This document shows, in pieces, positions 1 to 10,537 of a DNA stretch of 64,000 bases. Source of the DNA: an uncultured Cellvibrionales bacterium (GTDB taxonomy: Bacteria; Pseudomonadota; Gammaproteobacteria; Pseudomonadales; Cellvibrionaceae); NCBI GenBank assembly GCA_913020115.1, contig CAJWBQ010000017.1, forward strand, positions 1 to 64,000, given 5' to 3'. The notes beneath the pieces were generated by a model. The model saw only the letters and a list, made by a program, of their open reading frames with translations. It had not been told where the DNA came from and made no database searches. Within the stretch, counting starts at the first letter, position 1. Every line of letters starts with the position of its first letter. Position numbers and translations under genes: made by a program.

Positions 1-47
1 AAGGTCGTGCGCTGTTAAAAGCGTTCAACTTCCCGTTCAAAGGGTAG
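1..47 (+). CDS. rplE: 50S ribosomal protein L5, C-terminal end (partial)
   Basis: Only the last 14 codons and the TAG stop are inside the window. The frame reads [14 protein letters not shown] and then stops, which is the typical end of bacterial L5. It sits four bases before rpsN, as expected in the spc operon (rplN-rplX-rplE-rpsN). L5 binds 5S rRNA in the large subunit. The rest of the gene lies to the left of the window. Confidence 0.9.
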   Translation, partial: GRALLKAFNFPFKG

Positions 48-51
48 GATC

Positions 52-357
52 ATGGCTAAGAAATCTATGATAGCGCGCGAAGATAAGCGCACTCGCACAG
101 TGGCAAAATTCGCGGTAAAACGCGCTGCTTTAAAGGCAATCATTGCCAACCAAGAATCTTCTGCGGAAGAAGTTTGGGAAGCTCAGATCAAGCTGCAGAA
201 AATGCCTCGCGACGCTAGTACTGCTCGCCAACGTAACCGTTGTCGTCTTACTGGTCGCCCACACGGCGTTTACCGCAAGTTCGGCTTATGCCGCAACATG
301 GTACGTGAAGCCGCAATGCGCGGTGATCTACCGGGCTTGGTTAAGGCCAGCTGGTAA
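52..357 (+). CDS. rpsN: 30S ribosomal protein S14
   Basis: This 101-residue protein matches the long form of S14 found in E. coli. It has the [21 protein letters not shown] core and ends in GLVKASW. It has only two cysteines near this core and lacks the paired CxxC motifs of the short zinc-binding form, so it is the zinc-independent type. S14 helps assemble the head of the small subunit. The gene starts four bases after the rplE stop, with AGGGTAGG just upstream, and is cotranscribed with the spc operon. Confidence 0.97.
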   Translation: MAKKSMIAREDKRTRTVAKFAVKRAALKAIIANQESSAEEVWEAQIKLQKMPRDASTARQRNRCRLTGRPHGVYRKFGLCRNMVREAAMRGDLPGLVKASW

Positions 358-391
358 GCCTTAGGGCTGACTTTATTAGGAGCAGAATCTT

Positions 392-784
392 ATGAGTATG
401 CAAGATCCCTTGGCAGATATGCTAACTCGTATACGTAACGCCCAGATGGTAGGCAAGGTTGACGTAGTCATGCCTGCTTCCAAGCTGAAGGCAAGCGTAG
501 CACGAGTTTTGGCAGAAGAAGGCTACATTAGCGCTTACGCAGTAAGTGACGAATTGAAAGCTGAATTGACTGTTGAATTGAAGTATTTCGAAGGCAAGCC
601 AGTAATTGCCGAGATTGACCGTGTAAGCCGTCCAGGTTTGCGCAATTACGCTGGTAAAGGCGACCTGCCAACCGTTCGCGGTGGTTTAGGCGTTGCGATT
701 GTATCGACCAGTAAAGGTGTTATGACCGACCGCGCTGCCCGCACTGCAGGCGTTGGCGGTGAGGTTCTTTGCACCGTTTTTTAA
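392..784 (+). CDS. rpsH: 30S ribosomal protein S8
   Basis: This 130-residue protein begins [18 protein letters not shown] and ends GGEVLCTVF, which is characteristic of S8. S8 binds the central domain of 16S rRNA; in E. coli it also represses translation of the spc operon by binding its mRNA near rplE. That E. coli target would lie left of the window and cannot be examined here. An AGGAGC ribosome-binding site precedes the ATG. Confidence 0.97.
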   Translation: MSMQDPLADMLTRIRNAQMVGKVDVVMPASKLKASVARVLAEEGYISAYAVSDELKAELTVELKYFEGKPVIAEIDRVSRPGLRNYAGKGDLPTVRGGLGVAIVSTSKGVMTDRAARTAGVGGEVLCTVF

Positions 785-827
785 CGACACATGCCTCACG
801 GCAGAAACTAAGTAATGGGAATTCGGT

Positions 828-1361
828 ATGTCACGAGTTGCAAACAGTCCGGTTGAAGTACCAGCTGGTGTTGATGTAGACCTAAAGGGTCAAGACATCA
901 CAATTAAAGGCAGCAAGGGTACGTTGGCGCTTGTTATCCACGGCAGTGTTGAAGTTAAGCAGGACGCAAGCGTTCTGACCTTCGCGGCTAAAGATGGCGC
1001 CAAGCAGTCTCGAGCGTTGGCGGGCACCACACGTGCCTTGGTCAACAACATGGTTATCGGCGTTAGTGCTGGCTTCGAAAGAAAGCTGATACTAAATGGC
1101 GTTGGTTATCGTGCTAAAGCTGAGAAGAAATCTGTAAACCTGACTTTGGGTTTTTCACATCCGGTAGATTATACGCTGCCTGAAGGCGTTACCGCTGAAA
1201 CTCCAAGTCAGACTGAGATCGTACTAAAGGGCGCTGATAAGCAGCAGCTCGGTCAAGCGGCCGCGGAAATCCGCGCGTTCAGACCACCTGAGCCTTATAA
1301 GGGCAAGGGTGTTCGCTACGCTGACGAAGTAGTACGTCGTAAAGAAGCTAAGAAGAAGTAG
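828..1361 (+). CDS. rplF: 50S ribosomal protein L6
   Basis: The 177-residue protein has the two-lobed L6 pattern. It starts [15 protein letters not shown], has the conserved [10 protein letters not shown] segment near residue 90, and carries the C-terminal rRNA-binding signature [10 protein letters not shown] near residues 155-164. L6 sits close to the sarcin-ricin loop and the factor-binding site. It is separated from rpsH by 43 bases and from rplR by 9 bases within the spc operon. Confidence 0.97.
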   Translation: MSRVANSPVEVPAGVDVDLKGQDITIKGSKGTLALVIHGSVEVKQDASVLTFAAKDGAKQSRALAGTTRALVNNMVIGVSAGFERKLILNGVGYRAKAEKKSVNLTLGFSHPVDYTLPEGVTAETPSQTEIVLKGADKQQLGQAAAEIRAFRPPEPYKGKGVRYADEVVRRKEAKKK

Positions 1362-1370
1362 GGCTAAATT

Positions 1371-1721
1371 ATGAGCGATAAAAGAACATCTCGTTTACGT
1401 CGTGCTCGTCGTGCTCGTGCAAAGATCAGTGAGTTAGGTGCTACTCGTTTGAGTATCCACCGCACACCACGTCATATCTATGCACAGGTAATCGCAGCGG
1501 ATGGCGCAAGTGTATTGGCAAGTGCTTCTACACTTGATAAAGACTTGCGCGCTGGTAAAACTGGCAACGCTGACGCCGCTAAAGCTGTGGGCTCTCTGAT
1601 TGCAGAGCGCGCACAGGCAGCGGGCGTAACTCAGGTGGCATTTGACCGTAGCGGTTTCAAATATCACGGTCGTGTAAAAGCGTTGGCTGAAGCTGCGCGT
1701 GAAGCTGGTCTCCAGTTTTAA
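1371..1721 (+). CDS. rplR: 50S ribosomal protein L18
   Basis: This is a 116-residue L18. It has an arginine-rich N-terminus, the motif [16 protein letters not shown], and the ending [26 protein letters not shown] typical of the family (positions about 90-116). L18 binds 5S rRNA together with L5 and L25 in the central protuberance. The gene lies 9 bases after rplF and 25 bases before rpsE. The opposite-strand open frames across it are shadows. Confidence 0.97.
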   Translation: MSDKRTSRLRRARRARAKISELGATRLSIHRTPRHIYAQVIAADGASVLASASTLDKDLRAGKTGNADAAKAVGSLIAERAQAAGVTQVAFDRSGFKYHGRVKALAEAAREAGLQF

Positions 1722-1746
1722 GAGCTAAAAGGCGAAAGGTTGAGTT

Positions 1747-2256
1747 ATGGCATTTAACAAAAAAGAAGACAACAACCCAGAAGGCTTTCAAGAAAAGCTG
1801 GTTCAGGTTAACCGTGTTGCTAAGACCGTTAAGGGTGGCCGTATTTTTGGTTTCACTGCGCTAACTGTTGTAGGTGACGGAAACGGAAAAGTTGGCTTTG
1901 GTCGCGGTAAAGCGCGCGAAGTACCGGTTGCTATCCAAAAAGCAATGGAAGCAGCACGTCGCAACATGATTCAAGTAGAATTGAATGGCGATACAATTCA
2001 GTACGCAACCAAGGGTCGCCACGGCGCCTCAAAGGTTTACATGCAGCCCGCTTCACAGGGTACTGGCGTAATTGCTGGTGGTGCCATGCGCGCCGTGCTT
2101 GAGATCGCGGGTGTACAGAACGTATTGGCAAAATGTTACGGCTCCACAAACCCAGTAAACGTTGTTCGTGCGACCTTCGAAGGTCTTAAAGCGATGGCAT
2201 CTCCTGATGCGATTGCAGCTAAGCGCGGCAAGAGCGTTGAAGACATCCTGAACTAA
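1747..2256 (+). CDS. rpsE: 30S ribosomal protein S5
   Basis: The 169-residue protein carries the S5 double-stranded-RNA-binding N-terminal domain, including [19 protein letters not shown], and a C-terminal domain with [13 protein letters not shown] and [13 protein letters not shown]5 contributes to decoding fidelity and to mRNA unwinding at the entry channel. It is followed after 12 bases by rpmD. Confidence 0.97.
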   Translation: MAFNKKEDNNPEGFQEKLVQVNRVAKTVKGGRIFGFTALTVVGDGNGKVGFGRGKAREVPVAIQKAMEAARRNMIQVELNGDTIQYATKGRHGASKVYMQPASQGTGVIAGGAMRAVLEIAGVQNVLAKCYGSTNPVNVVRATFEGLKAMASPDAIAAKRGKSVEDILN

Positions 2257-2268
2257 TTGGTGGATCAA

Positions 2269-2454
2269 ATGGCTAAAAAGACTATCAAGGTGACTCAGGT
2301 TAAAAGCACAAACGGACGCCTGCCGAACCACAGAGCATGCGTTGCCGGTTTAGGCCTGCGTCGTATTGGACACACAGTTGAAGTAGAAGATACTCCTTCT
2401 GTACGTGGCATGATTAACAAAGCAATCTATTTGCTTAAGGTTGAGGGTGAGTAA
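2269..2454 (+). CDS. rpmD: 50S ribosomal protein L30
   Basis: A 61-residue L30 that starts [14 protein letters not shown] and carries the family core [17 protein letters not shown]. The frame is open from a TTG at 2257, but the ATG at 2269 is chosen because it matches the family N-terminus and has GGTGG about six bases upstream. The stop is separated by a single base from the rplO ATG, so translation of the two is probably coupled. Confidence 0.95.
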   Translation: MAKKTIKVTQVKSTNGRLPNHRACVAGLGLRRIGHTVEVEDTPSVRGMINKAIYLLKVEGE

Positions 2455-2455
2455 C

Positions 2456-2893
2456 ATGCGTTTAAACACTCTAGCGCCAGCCCCCGGAAGCACCCACAGC
2501 AAAAAGCGCGTGGGTCGCGGTATCGGTAGTGGCACAGGTAAAACTGCAGGTCGCGGTCACAAAGGTTTGAAATCTCGTTCCGGTGGTTCTGTAAGACCCG
2601 GTTTCGAAGGTGGTCAAATGCCCTTGGCTAAGCGTCTGCCTAAGTTTGGTTTCACTTCGCGTATTGGTCGTGTTACCGCTGAAGTTCGTTTGCACGAATT
2701 GAACCTGGTAGAAGGCGAGACTGTAGATTTGGAAGCGCTTAAGCAAGCCGATGTTATCGGTAACAGCATGAAGCGCGCTCGGATTGTATTGTCTGGCGAA
2801 ATTAAGAAAGCAGTAACTGTGAGTAGTGCAATTACTGTGACTAAGGGTGCTAAAGCTGCGATTGAAGCAGCTGGCGGCAAAGTCGAAGACTAA
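2456..2893 (+). CDS. rplO: 50S ribosomal protein L15
   Basis: A 145-residue L15. The ATG at 2456 gives [12 protein letters not shown] followed by the glycine- and lysine-rich N-terminal extension ([20 protein letters not shown]) that reaches into 23S rRNA. The C-terminal part contains AGGKVED. The longer open frame from 2441 overlaps rpmD and is not needed. L15 is a late assembly protein of the large subunit. In gammaproteobacteria the gene directly precedes secY, as here. Confidence 0.96.
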   Translation: MRLNTLAPAPGSTHSKKRVGRGIGSGTGKTAGRGHKGLKSRSGGSVRPGFEGGQMPLAKRLPKFGFTSRIGRVTAEVRLHELNLVEGETVDLEALKQADVIGNSMKRARIVLSGEIKKAVTVSSAITVTKGAKAAIEAAGGKVED

Positions 2894-2910
2894 AACCAAT
2901 AGAGGTGCCA

Positions 2911-4254
2911 ATGGCAACTCCCGGCAAAATGCCAGTAGGTAATCAAAAGGGATTAGGCGAGCTTTGGGCTCGCCTTCGTTTTCTGTTCCTTGCAATTATC
3001 GTCTATCGCTTAGGAACGCATATTCCTGTTCCTGGTATTGATCCAGAGCGGGTAGCGAGTTTGTTTGACCAAAACCAAGGCACGATTCTGGGTTTGTTCA
3101 ACATGTTCTCGGGTGGTGCTCTTGAGCGTATGAGTATTTTGGCGCTGGGCATTATGCCGTATATCTCTGCCTCTATTATTATGCAGTTGATGACGGCGGT
3201 AACGCCCTCGCTGGAACAACTTAAAAAAGAAGGCGATGCAGGTCGTCGCAAGATCAACCAATACACGCGCTACGGCACAGTGTTGCTGGCGACCGTTCAA
3301 GCTACCGGCATGTCCGTTGGTTTGGCTGGTCAGGGTCTTGCCTACGGTGGTGATCCAACGTTGATGTTTTACTTCGTCAGCATTGTATCTCTGGTTACTG
3401 GCGCAGTATTTATGATGTGGTTAGGTGAGCAAGTAACTGAGCGCGGTATAGGCAATGGCATATCTATGCTAATTTTTGCCGGTATCGTCGCCGGCTTGCC
3501 CAGCGCACTAGGCCAGTCACTTGAAAGCACGCGTCAAGGTGACCTGCATATATTGGTATTGCTCGGCATGGGTTTCTTGGCTATTGCTGTAGTGTGGTTG
3601 GTGGTGCGCATCGAGCGCGGCCAGCGACGTATTACAGTGAACTACGCCAAGCAACAGCAAGGGCGTCAGTCCTTCGGTGCGAAGAGCAGTCACTTGCCCC
3701 TGAAGGTAAATATGGCCGGTGTTATTCCAGCTATTTTTGCCAGCAGTATCCTGTTGTTCCCTGCGTCAATCGCGCAATGGTTCGGTCAGGGTGGGGAAGG
3801 TGTTGGTGCTGAATTCTTACAAGAATTCGCTCTAGCAATTGGTCCGGGGCAGCCTTTAAATTTTCTGCTGTTTACTGGATTGATTATATTCTTCTGCTTT
3901 TTCTATACGGCGTTGATGTTTAACCCGAAAGAAGTAGCCGATAACCTAAAGAAGTCGGGTGCTTACATTCCGGGTATACGTCCGGGTGAGCAGTCAGCTA
4001 AATATATTGATAGTGTCCTGACACGATTGACAGTGGTAGGTGCTATTTATATCGCGGGTGTTTGTTTGTTGCCTCAGTTCTTGGTAGTGGCTACTAACGT
4101 ACCATTTTACCTAGGTGGCACCTCACTGCTGATTGTGGTGGTGGTGGTTATGGACTTTATGTCCCAGGTACAAGCACATTTGATGTCTCATCAGTACGAT
4201 TCGCTGATGAAGAAATCCAACTTAAAGGGTTATGGCAGCGGCGTTACTCGCTAA
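2911..4254 (+). CDS. secY: Protein translocase subunit SecY
   Basis: This is a 447-residue polytopic inner-membrane protein and the channel-forming subunit of SecYEG. It exports unfolded proteins with SecA and inserts membrane proteins with the signal recognition particle. It shows the expected ten hydrophobic segments. The plug and TM2 region reads [27 protein letters not shown] (about residues 66-92), the loop after TM5 includes [15 protein letters not shown], and there is a PxIRPGxQSAKYID-like cytoplasmic loop near residue 350. The ATG at 2911 is preferred over the upstream GTG at 2905 because AGAGG lies six bases upstream of it. Confidence 0.96.
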   Translation: MATPGKMPVGNQKGLGELWARLRFLFLAIIVYRLGTHIPVPGIDPERVASLFDQNQGTILGLFNMFSGGALERMSILALGIMPYISASIIMQLMTAVTPSLEQLKKEGDAGRRKINQYTRYGTVLLATVQATGMSVGLAGQGLAYGGDPTLMFYFVSIVSLVTGAVFMMWLGEQVTERGIGNGISMLIFAGIVAGLPSALGQSLESTRQGDLHILVLLGMGFLAIAVVWLVVRIERGQRRITVNYAKQQQGRQSFGAKSSHLPLKVNMAGVIPAIFASSILLFPASIAQWFGQGGEGVGAEFLQEFALAIGPGQPLNFLLFTGLIIFFCFFYTALMFNPKEVADNLKKSGAYIPGIRPGEQSAKYIDSVLTRLTVVGAIYIAGVCLLPQFLVVATNVPFYLGGTSLLIVVVVVMDFMSQVQAHLMSHQYDSLMKKSNLKGYGSGVTR

Positions 4255-4289
4255 ACCAGCTCAGACTGTGAAGTAGGATAGGAAAGAAA

Positions 4290-4406
4290 ATGAAAGTTCG
4301 AACTTCTGTTAAAAAGATTTGCCGCAACTGTAAAATTGTACGTCGTAAAGGTGTTGTTAGAGTGATTTGTAACACCGAACCACGTCACAAGCAGCGTCAA
4401 GGCTAA
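4290..4406 (+). CDS. rpmJ: 50S ribosomal protein L36
   Basis: A 38-residue protein that starts [20 protein letters not shown] and ends EPRHKQRQG. It has the zinc-ribbon residues Cys11, Cys14, Cys27 and His33, so it is the zinc-binding form of L36. AGGATAGGAAAG provides the ribosome-binding site. It is the last gene of the spc operon, 35 bases after secY, as in E. coli. Confidence 0.96.
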   Translation: MKVRTSVKKICRNCKIVRRKGVVRVICNTEPRHKQRQG

Positions 4407-4641
4407 ACAGCGAAAGCTGAAAAAATTGGCGGCCCATGAGGGTCGTTACTAGGGGGCGTTGACTGTCGCTCATGGGGAAACTCATGGGCTATTGCTTTTT
4501 AGTGGTATTACAGCTATTCTTGCGCGCCTTTTTGGTGTTAAGAGTGGCTTTTTGCTGCTGTCAACGCTGCAATATGAATGTTGCACAGGTGTTTTTGATT
4601 ATAAAACAGCCTATGTGCGGCAAGTAAGTGGAGTAAATTGA
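4407..4641 (+). promoter_or_regulatory. Leader between rpmJ and rpsM with competing inverted repeats
   Basis: This 235-base stretch has no convincing gene; the open frame at 4459-4641 has no family features. GCCCATGAG at 4432-4440 can pair with CTCATGGGC at 4481-4489. A second CTCATGGG at 4469-4476 competes for the same partner. CTTTTT follows at 4495-4500, so the longer hairpin could attenuate transcription. In E. coli the rpsM leader folds into a pseudoknot bound by S4, which represses the alpha operon. A similar role here is inference, because no close match to the E. coli structure can be seen by eye. Confidence 0.5.
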
Positions 4642-4998
4642 ATGGCCCGTATCGCTGGTGTCAATATACCAGACCACAAACACGCGGTTATTTCCCTGAC
4701 ATACGTCTATGGGATCGGCCGGACTACAGCTAAACAAATTTTGGCAGCAACCGGCATTGCCGAAGAAACCAAGATTAGTGAGCTGTCCGATGCGCAAATG
4801 GACGTCGTCCGTGCTGAGGTTACCAAGTTAAACGTTGAAGGTGACTTGCGTCGTGAAGTGTCTATGAATATCAAACGTTTGATGGATTTGGGCTGCTTCC
4901 GCGGCATCCGCCATCGCCGCGGTCTACCACTTCGTGGTCAGCGGACTAAAACGAATGCTCGTACCCGTAAGGGTCCGCGCAAGCCGATCAAACGATAG
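4642..4998 (+). CDS. rpsM: 30S ribosomal protein S13
   Basis: A 118-residue S13 that begins [19 protein letters not shown]. It has the helix-turn region [16 protein letters not shown] and the C-terminal tail [21 protein letters not shown] that reaches the tRNA sites. It sits in the head of the 30S subunit and contacts S19 and the 50S bridge. AGTGGAG lies nine bases before the ATG. It is the first gene of the alpha operon. Confidence 0.97.
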   Translation: MARIAGVNIPDHKHAVISLTYVYGIGRTTAKQILAATGIAEETKISELSDAQMDVVRAEVTKLNVEGDLRREVSMNIKRLMDLGCFRGIRHRRGLPLRGQRTKTNARTRKGPRKPIKR

Positions 4999-5016
4999 AC
5001 GCAGGAAGAGATTGCT

Positions 5017-5409
5017 ATGGCTAAGCCAGGTAATAAAGCACCTAAGAAGAAAATTAAGAAGACGGTTGTTGATGGCATCGCCCATATTCACGCTTCTTTC
5101 AACAACACCATTGTGACCATTACTGACCGTCAGGGTAACACTCTGAGTTGGGCTACCGCTGGTGGTTCAGGTTTCCGTGGTTCACGTAAGTCCACCCCGT
5201 TCGCCGCTCAAGTAGCTGCAGAACGCGCCGGACAAGCCGCTCAGGAATATGGCCTGAAAAATCTTGACGTTGAAGTGAAGGGCCCAGGCCCAGGCCGCGA
5301 ATCTGCGGTTAGAGCACTTAACAATGTTGGCTACAAGATTGCCAACATCACAGACGTCACGCCGATTCCTCACAACGGTTGTCGTCCGCCGAAGAAACGT
5401 CGCGTTTAA
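5017..5409 (+). CDS. rpsK: 30S ribosomal protein S11
   Basis: A 130-residue S11. It has the lysine-rich start [17 protein letters not shown], the core [17 protein letters not shown], and the ending [18 protein letters not shown], all conserved. S11 forms part of the platform near the mRNA exit (anti-Shine-Dalgarno region). It lies 18 bases after rpsM and 12 bases before rpsD. Confidence 0.97.
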   Translation: MAKPGNKAPKKKIKKTVVDGIAHIHASFNNTIVTITDRQGNTLSWATAGGSGFRGSRKSTPFAAQVAAERAGQAAQEYGLKNLDVEVKGPGPGRESAVRALNNVGYKIANITDVTPIPHNGCRPPKKRRV

Positions 5410-5421
5410 GGGGGCAGTACC

Positions 5422-6042
5422 ATGGCACGTTATATTGGACCAACATGTAAACTCGCTCGCCGTGAAGGAACAGATCTGTTCCTGAAAAGCGGTGTGCGCG
5501 CACTGGACTCGAAGTGTAAAGCAGAAACAGCACCTGGCCAGCACGGTCAGCGTCGCGGTCGTCTGTCAGACTACGGTGTACAGTTGCGTGAAAAACAAAA
5601 AGTTCGTCGTGTATACGGCGTACTGGAAAAGCAATTCCGCGGCTACTACAAAGAAGCTGCACGCCGTAAGGGCGCAACAGGTGAAAACTTGTTGAAGTTG
5701 CTTGAAACCCGTCTGGACAATGTTGTTTACCGTATGGGCTTTGGCTCTACTCGCGCAGAATCGCGCCAGTTGGTATCACACAAATCTATTACGGTTAACG
5801 GCACCACTGTGAACATTGCGTCTTACCAAGTTAAAGAAGGTGACGTAGTAGCTGTTCGTGAGAAAGCCAAAAATCAGTTGCGTATTCAAAGTGCTCTGAC
5901 CTTGGCCGCTCAGCGCGGTGAAGTAGAGTGGGTTGAGGTAAATGCGGAGAAGAAGGAAGGCAATTTCAAGCGCGTTCCAGACCGTAGCGACTTACCAGCT
6001 GAAATCAACGAAAACCTCATTGTTGAGCTTTACTCGAAGTAA
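5422..6042 (+). CDS. rpsD: 30S ribosomal protein S4
   Basis: A 206-residue S4. It starts [21 protein letters not shown] and has the long form's [17 protein letters not shown]. The S4 RNA-binding domain around residues 95-155 includes [24 protein letters not shown] (split over residues 95-118). S4 is a primary 16S binder that starts small-subunit assembly. In E. coli it represses the alpha operon, which would make the leader at 4407-4641 its likely target here. Confidence 0.97.
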   Translation: MARYIGPTCKLARREGTDLFLKSGVRALDSKCKAETAPGQHGQRRGRLSDYGVQLREKQKVRRVYGVLEKQFRGYYKEAARRKGATGENLLKLLETRLDNVVYRMGFGSTRAESRQLVSHKSITVNGTTVNIASYQVKEGDVVAVREKAKNQLRIQSALTLAAQRGEVEWVEVNAEKKEGNFKRVPDRSDLPAEINENLIVELYSK

Positions 6043-6094
6043 TACTTCGAGTTTAGTTTTCATGAGAAGGGATTAACCGCTAACAGGTGTGGCT

Positions 6095-7099
6095 ATGCAG
6101 ACTGCTGTAAACGAGTTTTTGACCCCGCGTCATATTGATGTATCTGAAACGGGCCCAACCCGCGCTAAAGTGGTTCTTGAACCTCTTGAACGTGGCTTCG
6201 GTCATACATTAGGCAATGCGCTACGTCGCATTTTGCTTTCATCAATGCCCGGGTGTGCGATTGTCGAAGTTGAAATCGACGGCGTATTGCATGAGTACAG
6301 CGCTATTGAAGGTGTGCAGGAAGACGTAATTGAAATCCTGCTTAACCTCAAAGGCGTTGCTATCGTCATGCACGGCAAAGACCAGGCTGTATTGACCTTG
6401 CGCAAAACTGGCGCAGGTGCGGTAACAGCTGGCGATATCCAGGTTGATCATGAAGTTGAGATCGCAAACCCAGATCACGTTATTGCCAATATTACTGGCG
6501 ATAATACAGAGCTAAACATCACGCTAACCGTGGCCCGTGGCCGCGGTTATCAGGCCGCTGATGCCCGTCGCAGTGAAGAAGACGAAAGTCGTGCGATTGG
6601 CCGTTTGCAGCTGGATGCATCTTTCAGCCCCGTTAAACGCTTAGCGTATAACGTTGAAAGCGCACGTGTTGAGCAGCGTACCGATCTGGATAAGCTGGTT
6701 CTCGATTTGGAAACCAATGGCACTATTGATCCCGAAGAAGCTATTCGTCGCGCCGCAACTATACTGCAACAGCAGTTGGCTGTGTTCGTTGACTTAGAAG
6801 GTGAAAAGGAATCTGAGCCTGAGCAGAAAGAAGAGGAGATCGATCCTGTTCTTCTGCGCCCGGTTGATGATCTGGAACTGACTGTTCGCTCTGCGAACTG
6901 TCTGAAAGCAGAAAATATTTACTACATTGGTGACCTGATACAGCGTACCGAAGTAGAGCTGCTGAAGACTCCGAATTTGGGCAAAAAGTCGCTTACTGAA
7001 ATTAAAGACATTCTCGCGTCACGCGGATTGTCTCTCGGTATGCGCTTGGAAAACTGGCCACCCGCCAGCTTGAAAAGCGACGACAAATTGAACCCGTAA
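6095..7099 (+). CDS. rpoA: DNA-directed RNA polymerase subunit alpha
   Basis: A 334-residue alpha subunit. The N-terminal assembly domain includes [20 protein letters not shown] and [13 protein letters not shown]. An acidic linker lies around residues 235-250. The C-terminal domain contains the DNA- and activator-binding segment [20 protein letters not shown] and ends near [12 protein letters not shown]. The ATG at 6095 is chosen because it gives the E. coli-like start MQTAVNEFL and AGGTG lies five bases upstream; a GTG at 6089 is an alternative. It sits in the alpha operon between rpsD and rplQ. Confidence 0.96.
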   Translation: MQTAVNEFLTPRHIDVSETGPTRAKVVLEPLERGFGHTLGNALRRILLSSMPGCAIVEVEIDGVLHEYSAIEGVQEDVIEILLNLKGVAIVMHGKDQAVLTLRKTGAGAVTAGDIQVDHEVEIANPDHVIANITGDNTELNITLTVARGRGYQAADARRSEEDESRAIGRLQLDASFSPVKRLAYNVESARVEQRTDLDKLVLDLETNGTIDPEEAIRRAATILQQQLAVFVDLEGEKESEPEQKEEEIDPVLLRPVDDLELTVRSANCLKAENIYYIGDLIQRTEVELLKTPNLGKKSLTEIKDILASRGLSLGMRLENWPPASLKSDDKLNP

Positions 7100-7182
7100 C
7101 TTACGCATCGGGCGCCTATTTTGGGTGTCCAGTGATTAACATAGATTGCAGTATTGCAATCGGTTTTTAAGGATTTAGCGTC

Positions 7183-7569
7183 ATGCGTCATCGTCAAAGT
7201 GGCCGTCAACTGAATCGTAACAGCTCTCACCGGAAGGCCATGTTTCGCAACATGACTGCGTCTCTGGTAGAACATGAGCTGATTAGGACAACCCTGCCTA
7301 AGGCAAAAGAGCTTCGCCGTGTGGCTGAGCCTCTGATTACCCTGGCCAAAGAAGACAGTGTGGCTAATCGCCGCCTTGCTTTCAGCCGCCTACGTAGCCC
7401 AGAAGCTGTTGGCAAGTTGTTCAACGAGTTAGGCAAGCGTTACACAGAGCGTCCTGGTGGATATATTCGTATCCTCAAGTGTGGTCTGCGTACCGGCGAT
7501 AAAGCTCCAATGGCTTACGTTGAGCTTGTTGATCGCCCAGTAGATGCGGAAGTTGTTGAAGAAGGCTAA
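7183..7569 (+). CDS. rplQ: 50S ribosomal protein L17
   Basis: A 128-residue L17 with the family start [20 protein letters not shown], then the segment [20 protein letters not shown] and the ending [13 protein letters not shown] acidic tail. L17 surrounds the peptide exit tunnel. It is the last gene of the alpha operon, 83 bases after rpoA, and is followed by a strong terminator. Confidence 0.97.
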   Translation: MRHRQSGRQLNRNSSHRKAMFRNMTASLVEHELIRTTLPKAKELRRVAEPLITLAKEDSVANRRLAFSRLRSPEAVGKLFNELGKRYTERPGGYIRILKCGLRTGDKAPMAYVELVDRPVDAEVVEEG

Positions 7570-7604
7570 GCCTTGGTTTAACGCATTTCAAAGCATCGAA
7601 CAGT

Positions 7605-7637
7605 GAAAAAAACCCGCCTCTAGCGGGTTTTTTTTCG
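7605..7637. terminator. Bidirectional Rho-independent terminator between rplQ and uvrA
   Basis: AACCCGC (7611-7617) pairs with GCGGGTT (7623-7629) around a five-base loop. Runs of A on the left and T on the right flank the stem, so each strand has a U tract. It lies between the convergent rplQ and uvrA and can stop both transcripts. Confidence 0.9.
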
Positions 7638-7638
7638 C

Positions 7639-10464
7639 CTATAGATTCAGCATGCTCTTCAAAAAGTGTCCTGTGTAAGATTTCTTAACTTTGGAGACTT
7701 GTTCCGGTGTACCTTTAGCGATAATTTGACCTCCTCCACTGCCGCCTTCTGGGCCGAGGTCCACAACCCAATCGGCTGTTTTAACGACATCTAAGTTGTG
7801 TTCAATTACCACGATGGTATTACCGTGATCGCGCAATCTATGCAGTACCGTTAGAAGTTGCTGAATGTCATGAAAGTGTAATCCAGTTGTGGGCTCGTCG
7901 AGTATGTAGAGCGTTTTACCTGTGTCACGTTTCGACAGTTCTTTGGAGAGTTTAACTCTCTGTGCCTCACCGCCAGAGAGTGTGGTGGCGGCCTGTCCGA
8001 GGCGAATATAAGAAAGGCCTACATCCATAAGCGTTTGTAATTTTCTCGACACCGCAGGAATGGCATCGAAAAATTCTCGCGCGTCTTCCACGGTCATATC
8101 TAAGACTTCGTGGATGCTGCGGCCTTTATATTTAATTTCCAGAGTTTCGCGGTTGTAGCGACGACTTTTACAGACATCACAGGGAACATATACGTCGGGC
8201 AAAAAGTGCATTTCTACTTTTGTTACACCGTCACCTTGGCAAGCTTCGCAGCGGCCTCCTTTAACATTAAAGCTAAAGCGGCCAGGTTTGTAGCCTCTCG
8301 AGCGAGCTTCCTGGGTGCCGCTAAAGATTTCTCGAATAGGAGTGAATATACCAGTATAAGTTGCTGGGTTTGAGCGTGGGGTTCGACCAATAGGGCTTTG
8401 ATCTATATCAACACACTTATCAAAGTTGTCCATACCATGAACGGCCGTGTGAGCTGCTGGCGTTAAGGTGCTTGCGCCGTTTAGTTCCGTGGCTGCGAGG
8501 GGGTAAAGTGTTGCGTTAATTAGCGTAGATTTTCCTGAGCCAGAGACGCCGGTGACGCAGGTCATTAGGCCTACTGGTATTTCTAAGTTCACATTGCGAA
8601 GATTGTTTCCGCTAGCACCTTCAAGTCGTAGCACTTCATCTTTATTATAGGGTGTGCGCTTTTCTGGAATGGCTATAGACACCTTGCCCGATAGATATTG
8701 GCCGGTAAGTGAATCTTTTGAGCGCAATATGTCTTTAAGAGTTCCCTGGGCAACGACTTCTCCTCCATGTACGCCCGCACCTGGACCAATGTCAATAATG
8801 TGATCTGCATGGCGGATTGCATCTTCATCGTGTTCAACGACAATTACGGTATTGCCGATGTCGCGCAGATGCACCAGTGTGCGCAATAGTCTTTCGTTGT
8901 CACGTTGGTGTAAGCCAATCGAAGGTTCGTCTAGAACATACATTACACCTACAAGGCCGGCACCAATTTGACTGGCTAAACGAATGCGCTGCGCTTCTCC
9001 TCCAGATAAAGTTTCAGCGCTGCGGTTTAGAGTCAAATAATTGAGTCCAACATCCACTAAAAACTGAAAGCGGTCGCGCAGTTCTTTGAGAATTTTATCG
9101 GCAATTTTACCCCTGCGGCCTTTAAACTTGAGTTTTTTGAAATAACTAAAAGCGTCGCCAACCGGCAGTGTTGTGATTTCTGGTAAGGTGCGTTCATCTA
9201 CAAATACGTTGCGAGCGTCACGGCAAAGACGGGTGCCGTCGCATTCCGGGCAGTGTTGAGATGAGAGGAATTTAGCGAGTTCTTCGCGGACGCTTTGAGA
9301 TTCAGTATCTCTATAGCGCCGCTCCATGTTTGGCACCACGCCCTCAAAAGTGTGACGACGTTGATATAAGTCGCCGCGGTCGTTGACGTAACTGAAGTTG
9401 ATTTCTTCTGATCCTGATCCATATAAAACGGCTTTTTGCTGCTTTTTCTTGAGTTTCTTCCAGGGTGTGTCAACGTCGAAACCGTAATGTTCGGCCAGTG
9501 AAGTGAGCATGTGGAAATAATAAACATTACGTCTATCCCAGCCGCGAATCGAGCCTTCAGCCAGTGTGGCTTCGTCGTGCTGTACTACCTTGCTTTCATC
9601 AAAAAACTGCTTCATACCTAACCCGTCGCAACCGGGGCAGGCTCCGGCAGGGTTATTAAACGAAAACAATCTCGGTTCAAGTTCACTTAGGCTGTACTCG
9701 CAAACTGGGCAGGCGTGCTTGGCCGAGAACATTCGGTCATCGCCGTCGCCATCCATAAAGCTGATGCCAACTAAGCCGTCTGTTAAGCTTAGTGCTGTTT
9801 CAAACGACTCCGCGAGTCGTATTTTTAAATCGTCGCGAACTTTAAATCGGTCAACTACAACTTCAACTGTGTGTTTCTTTTTCTTGTCGAGCTTTGGGGC
9901 ATCGTCTAAGTCAACCACAAGACCGTCGATACGAGCGCGAATAAACCCGTCGCGTTTTAGCTGTTCAAATGTATGAAGGTGCTCACCCTTGCGATCGCGG
10001 ACTATCGGTGCGAGCAGCATGATTTTGGTGCCTGTCGGTAACGCGAGAACCTGGTCAACCATTTCACTAATGGTTTGCGCTACTAGCGGCTGGCCATGAT
10101 CGGGGCAGCGAGGCTCTCCTACTCGGGCGTACAAAAGGCGCAGGTAGTCATAAATCTCAGTTATGGTGCCAACTGTTGAGCGCGGGTTGTGGGAGGTAGA
10201 TTTCTGTTCGATAGAAATGGCCGGGCTCAAGCCCTCCACATGATCAACATCCGGCTTTTCCATCATTGACAAAAACTGACGCGCATACGTGGACAGAGAT
10301 TCTACGTAGCGTCGCTGTCCTTCGGCGTAAAGAGTATCGAAGGCAAGTGATGATTTACCGGAACCAGACAGGCCGGTTATTACAATAAGTTTGTCTCGTG
10401 GAATATCGAGATCAATGTTTTTTAGATTGTGCGTGCGTGCACCCTGTACAACAATTGTATCCAC
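7639..10464 (-). CDS. uvrA: UvrABC excinuclease subunit A
   Basis: A 941-residue protein, the usual length for UvrA. It is a dimeric ATPase that scans DNA for bulky lesions and loads UvrB in nucleotide excision repair. The first Walker A is GLSGSGKSS with Lys37, and a second [10 protein letters not shown] lies near residue 640. Two zinc modules are visible (CPVC...CPGC near 253-283 and CEAC...CDVC near 735-765). Both ABC signatures LSGGEAQR are present. The start is GTG at 10464. No LexA box could be found in the 73-base gap upstream. Confidence 0.97.
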   Translation of the reverse strand: MDTIVVQGARTHNLKNIDLDIPRDKLIVITGLSGSGKSSLAFDTLYAEGQRRYVESLSTYARQFLSMMEKPDVDHVEGLSPAISIEQKSTSHNPRSTVGTITEIYDYLRLLYARVGEPRCPDHGQPLVAQTISEMVDQVLALPTGTKIMLLAPIVRDRKGEHLHTFEQLKRDGFIRARIDGLVVDLDDAPKLDKKKKHTVEVVVDRFKVRDDLKIRLAESFETALSLTDGLVGISFMDGDGDDRMFSAKHACPVCEYSLSELEPRLFSFNNPAGACPGCDGLGMKQFFDESKVVQHDEATLAEGSIRGWDRRNVYYFHMLTSLAEHYGFDVDTPWKKLKKKQQKAVLYGSGSEEINFSYVNDRGDLYQRRHTFEGVVPNMERRYRDTESQSVREELAKFLSSQHCPECDGTRLCRDARNVFVDERTLPEITTLPVGDAFSYFKKLKFKGRRGKIADKILKELRDRFQFLVDVGLNYLTLNRSAETLSGGEAQRIRLASQIGAGLVGVMYVLDEPSIGLHQRDNERLLRTLVHLRDIGNTVIVVEHDEDAIRHADHIIDIGPGAGVHGGEVVAQGTLKDILRSKDSLTGQYLSGKVSIAIPEKRTPYNKDEVLRLEGASGNNLRNVNLEIPVGLMTCVTGVSGSGKSTLINATLYPLAATELNGASTLTPAAHTAVHGMDNFDKCVDIDQSPIGRTPRSNPATYTGIFTPIREIFSGTQEARSRGYKPGRFSFNVKGGRCEACQGDGVTKVEMHFLPDVYVPCDVCKSRRYNRETLEIKYKGRSIHEVLDMTVEDAREFFDAIPAVSRKLQTLMDVGLSYIRLGQAATTLSGGEAQRVKLSKELSKRDTGKTLYILDEPTTGLHFHDIQQLLTVLHRLRDHGNTIVVIEHNLDVVKTADWVVDLGPEGGSGGGQIIAKGTPEQVSKVKKSYTGHFLKSMLNL

Positions 10465-10537
10465 AGCTTAAGAACCCGTATTGAACAAACCCCTGAGTAT
10501 ACGAGCTTTTGATGTGTATGCCTAAACCAAAACCACT

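Noticed and set aside
2471..2995. Long minus-strand open frame opposite rplO and secY
   Set aside because: It is antisense to well-conserved ribosomal protein genes and has a shadow-like composition with no motif.
4459..4641. 60-codon open frame between rpmJ and rpsM
   Set aside because: It has no family features, overlaps the inverted repeats and ends exactly at the rpsM start; better explained as leader.
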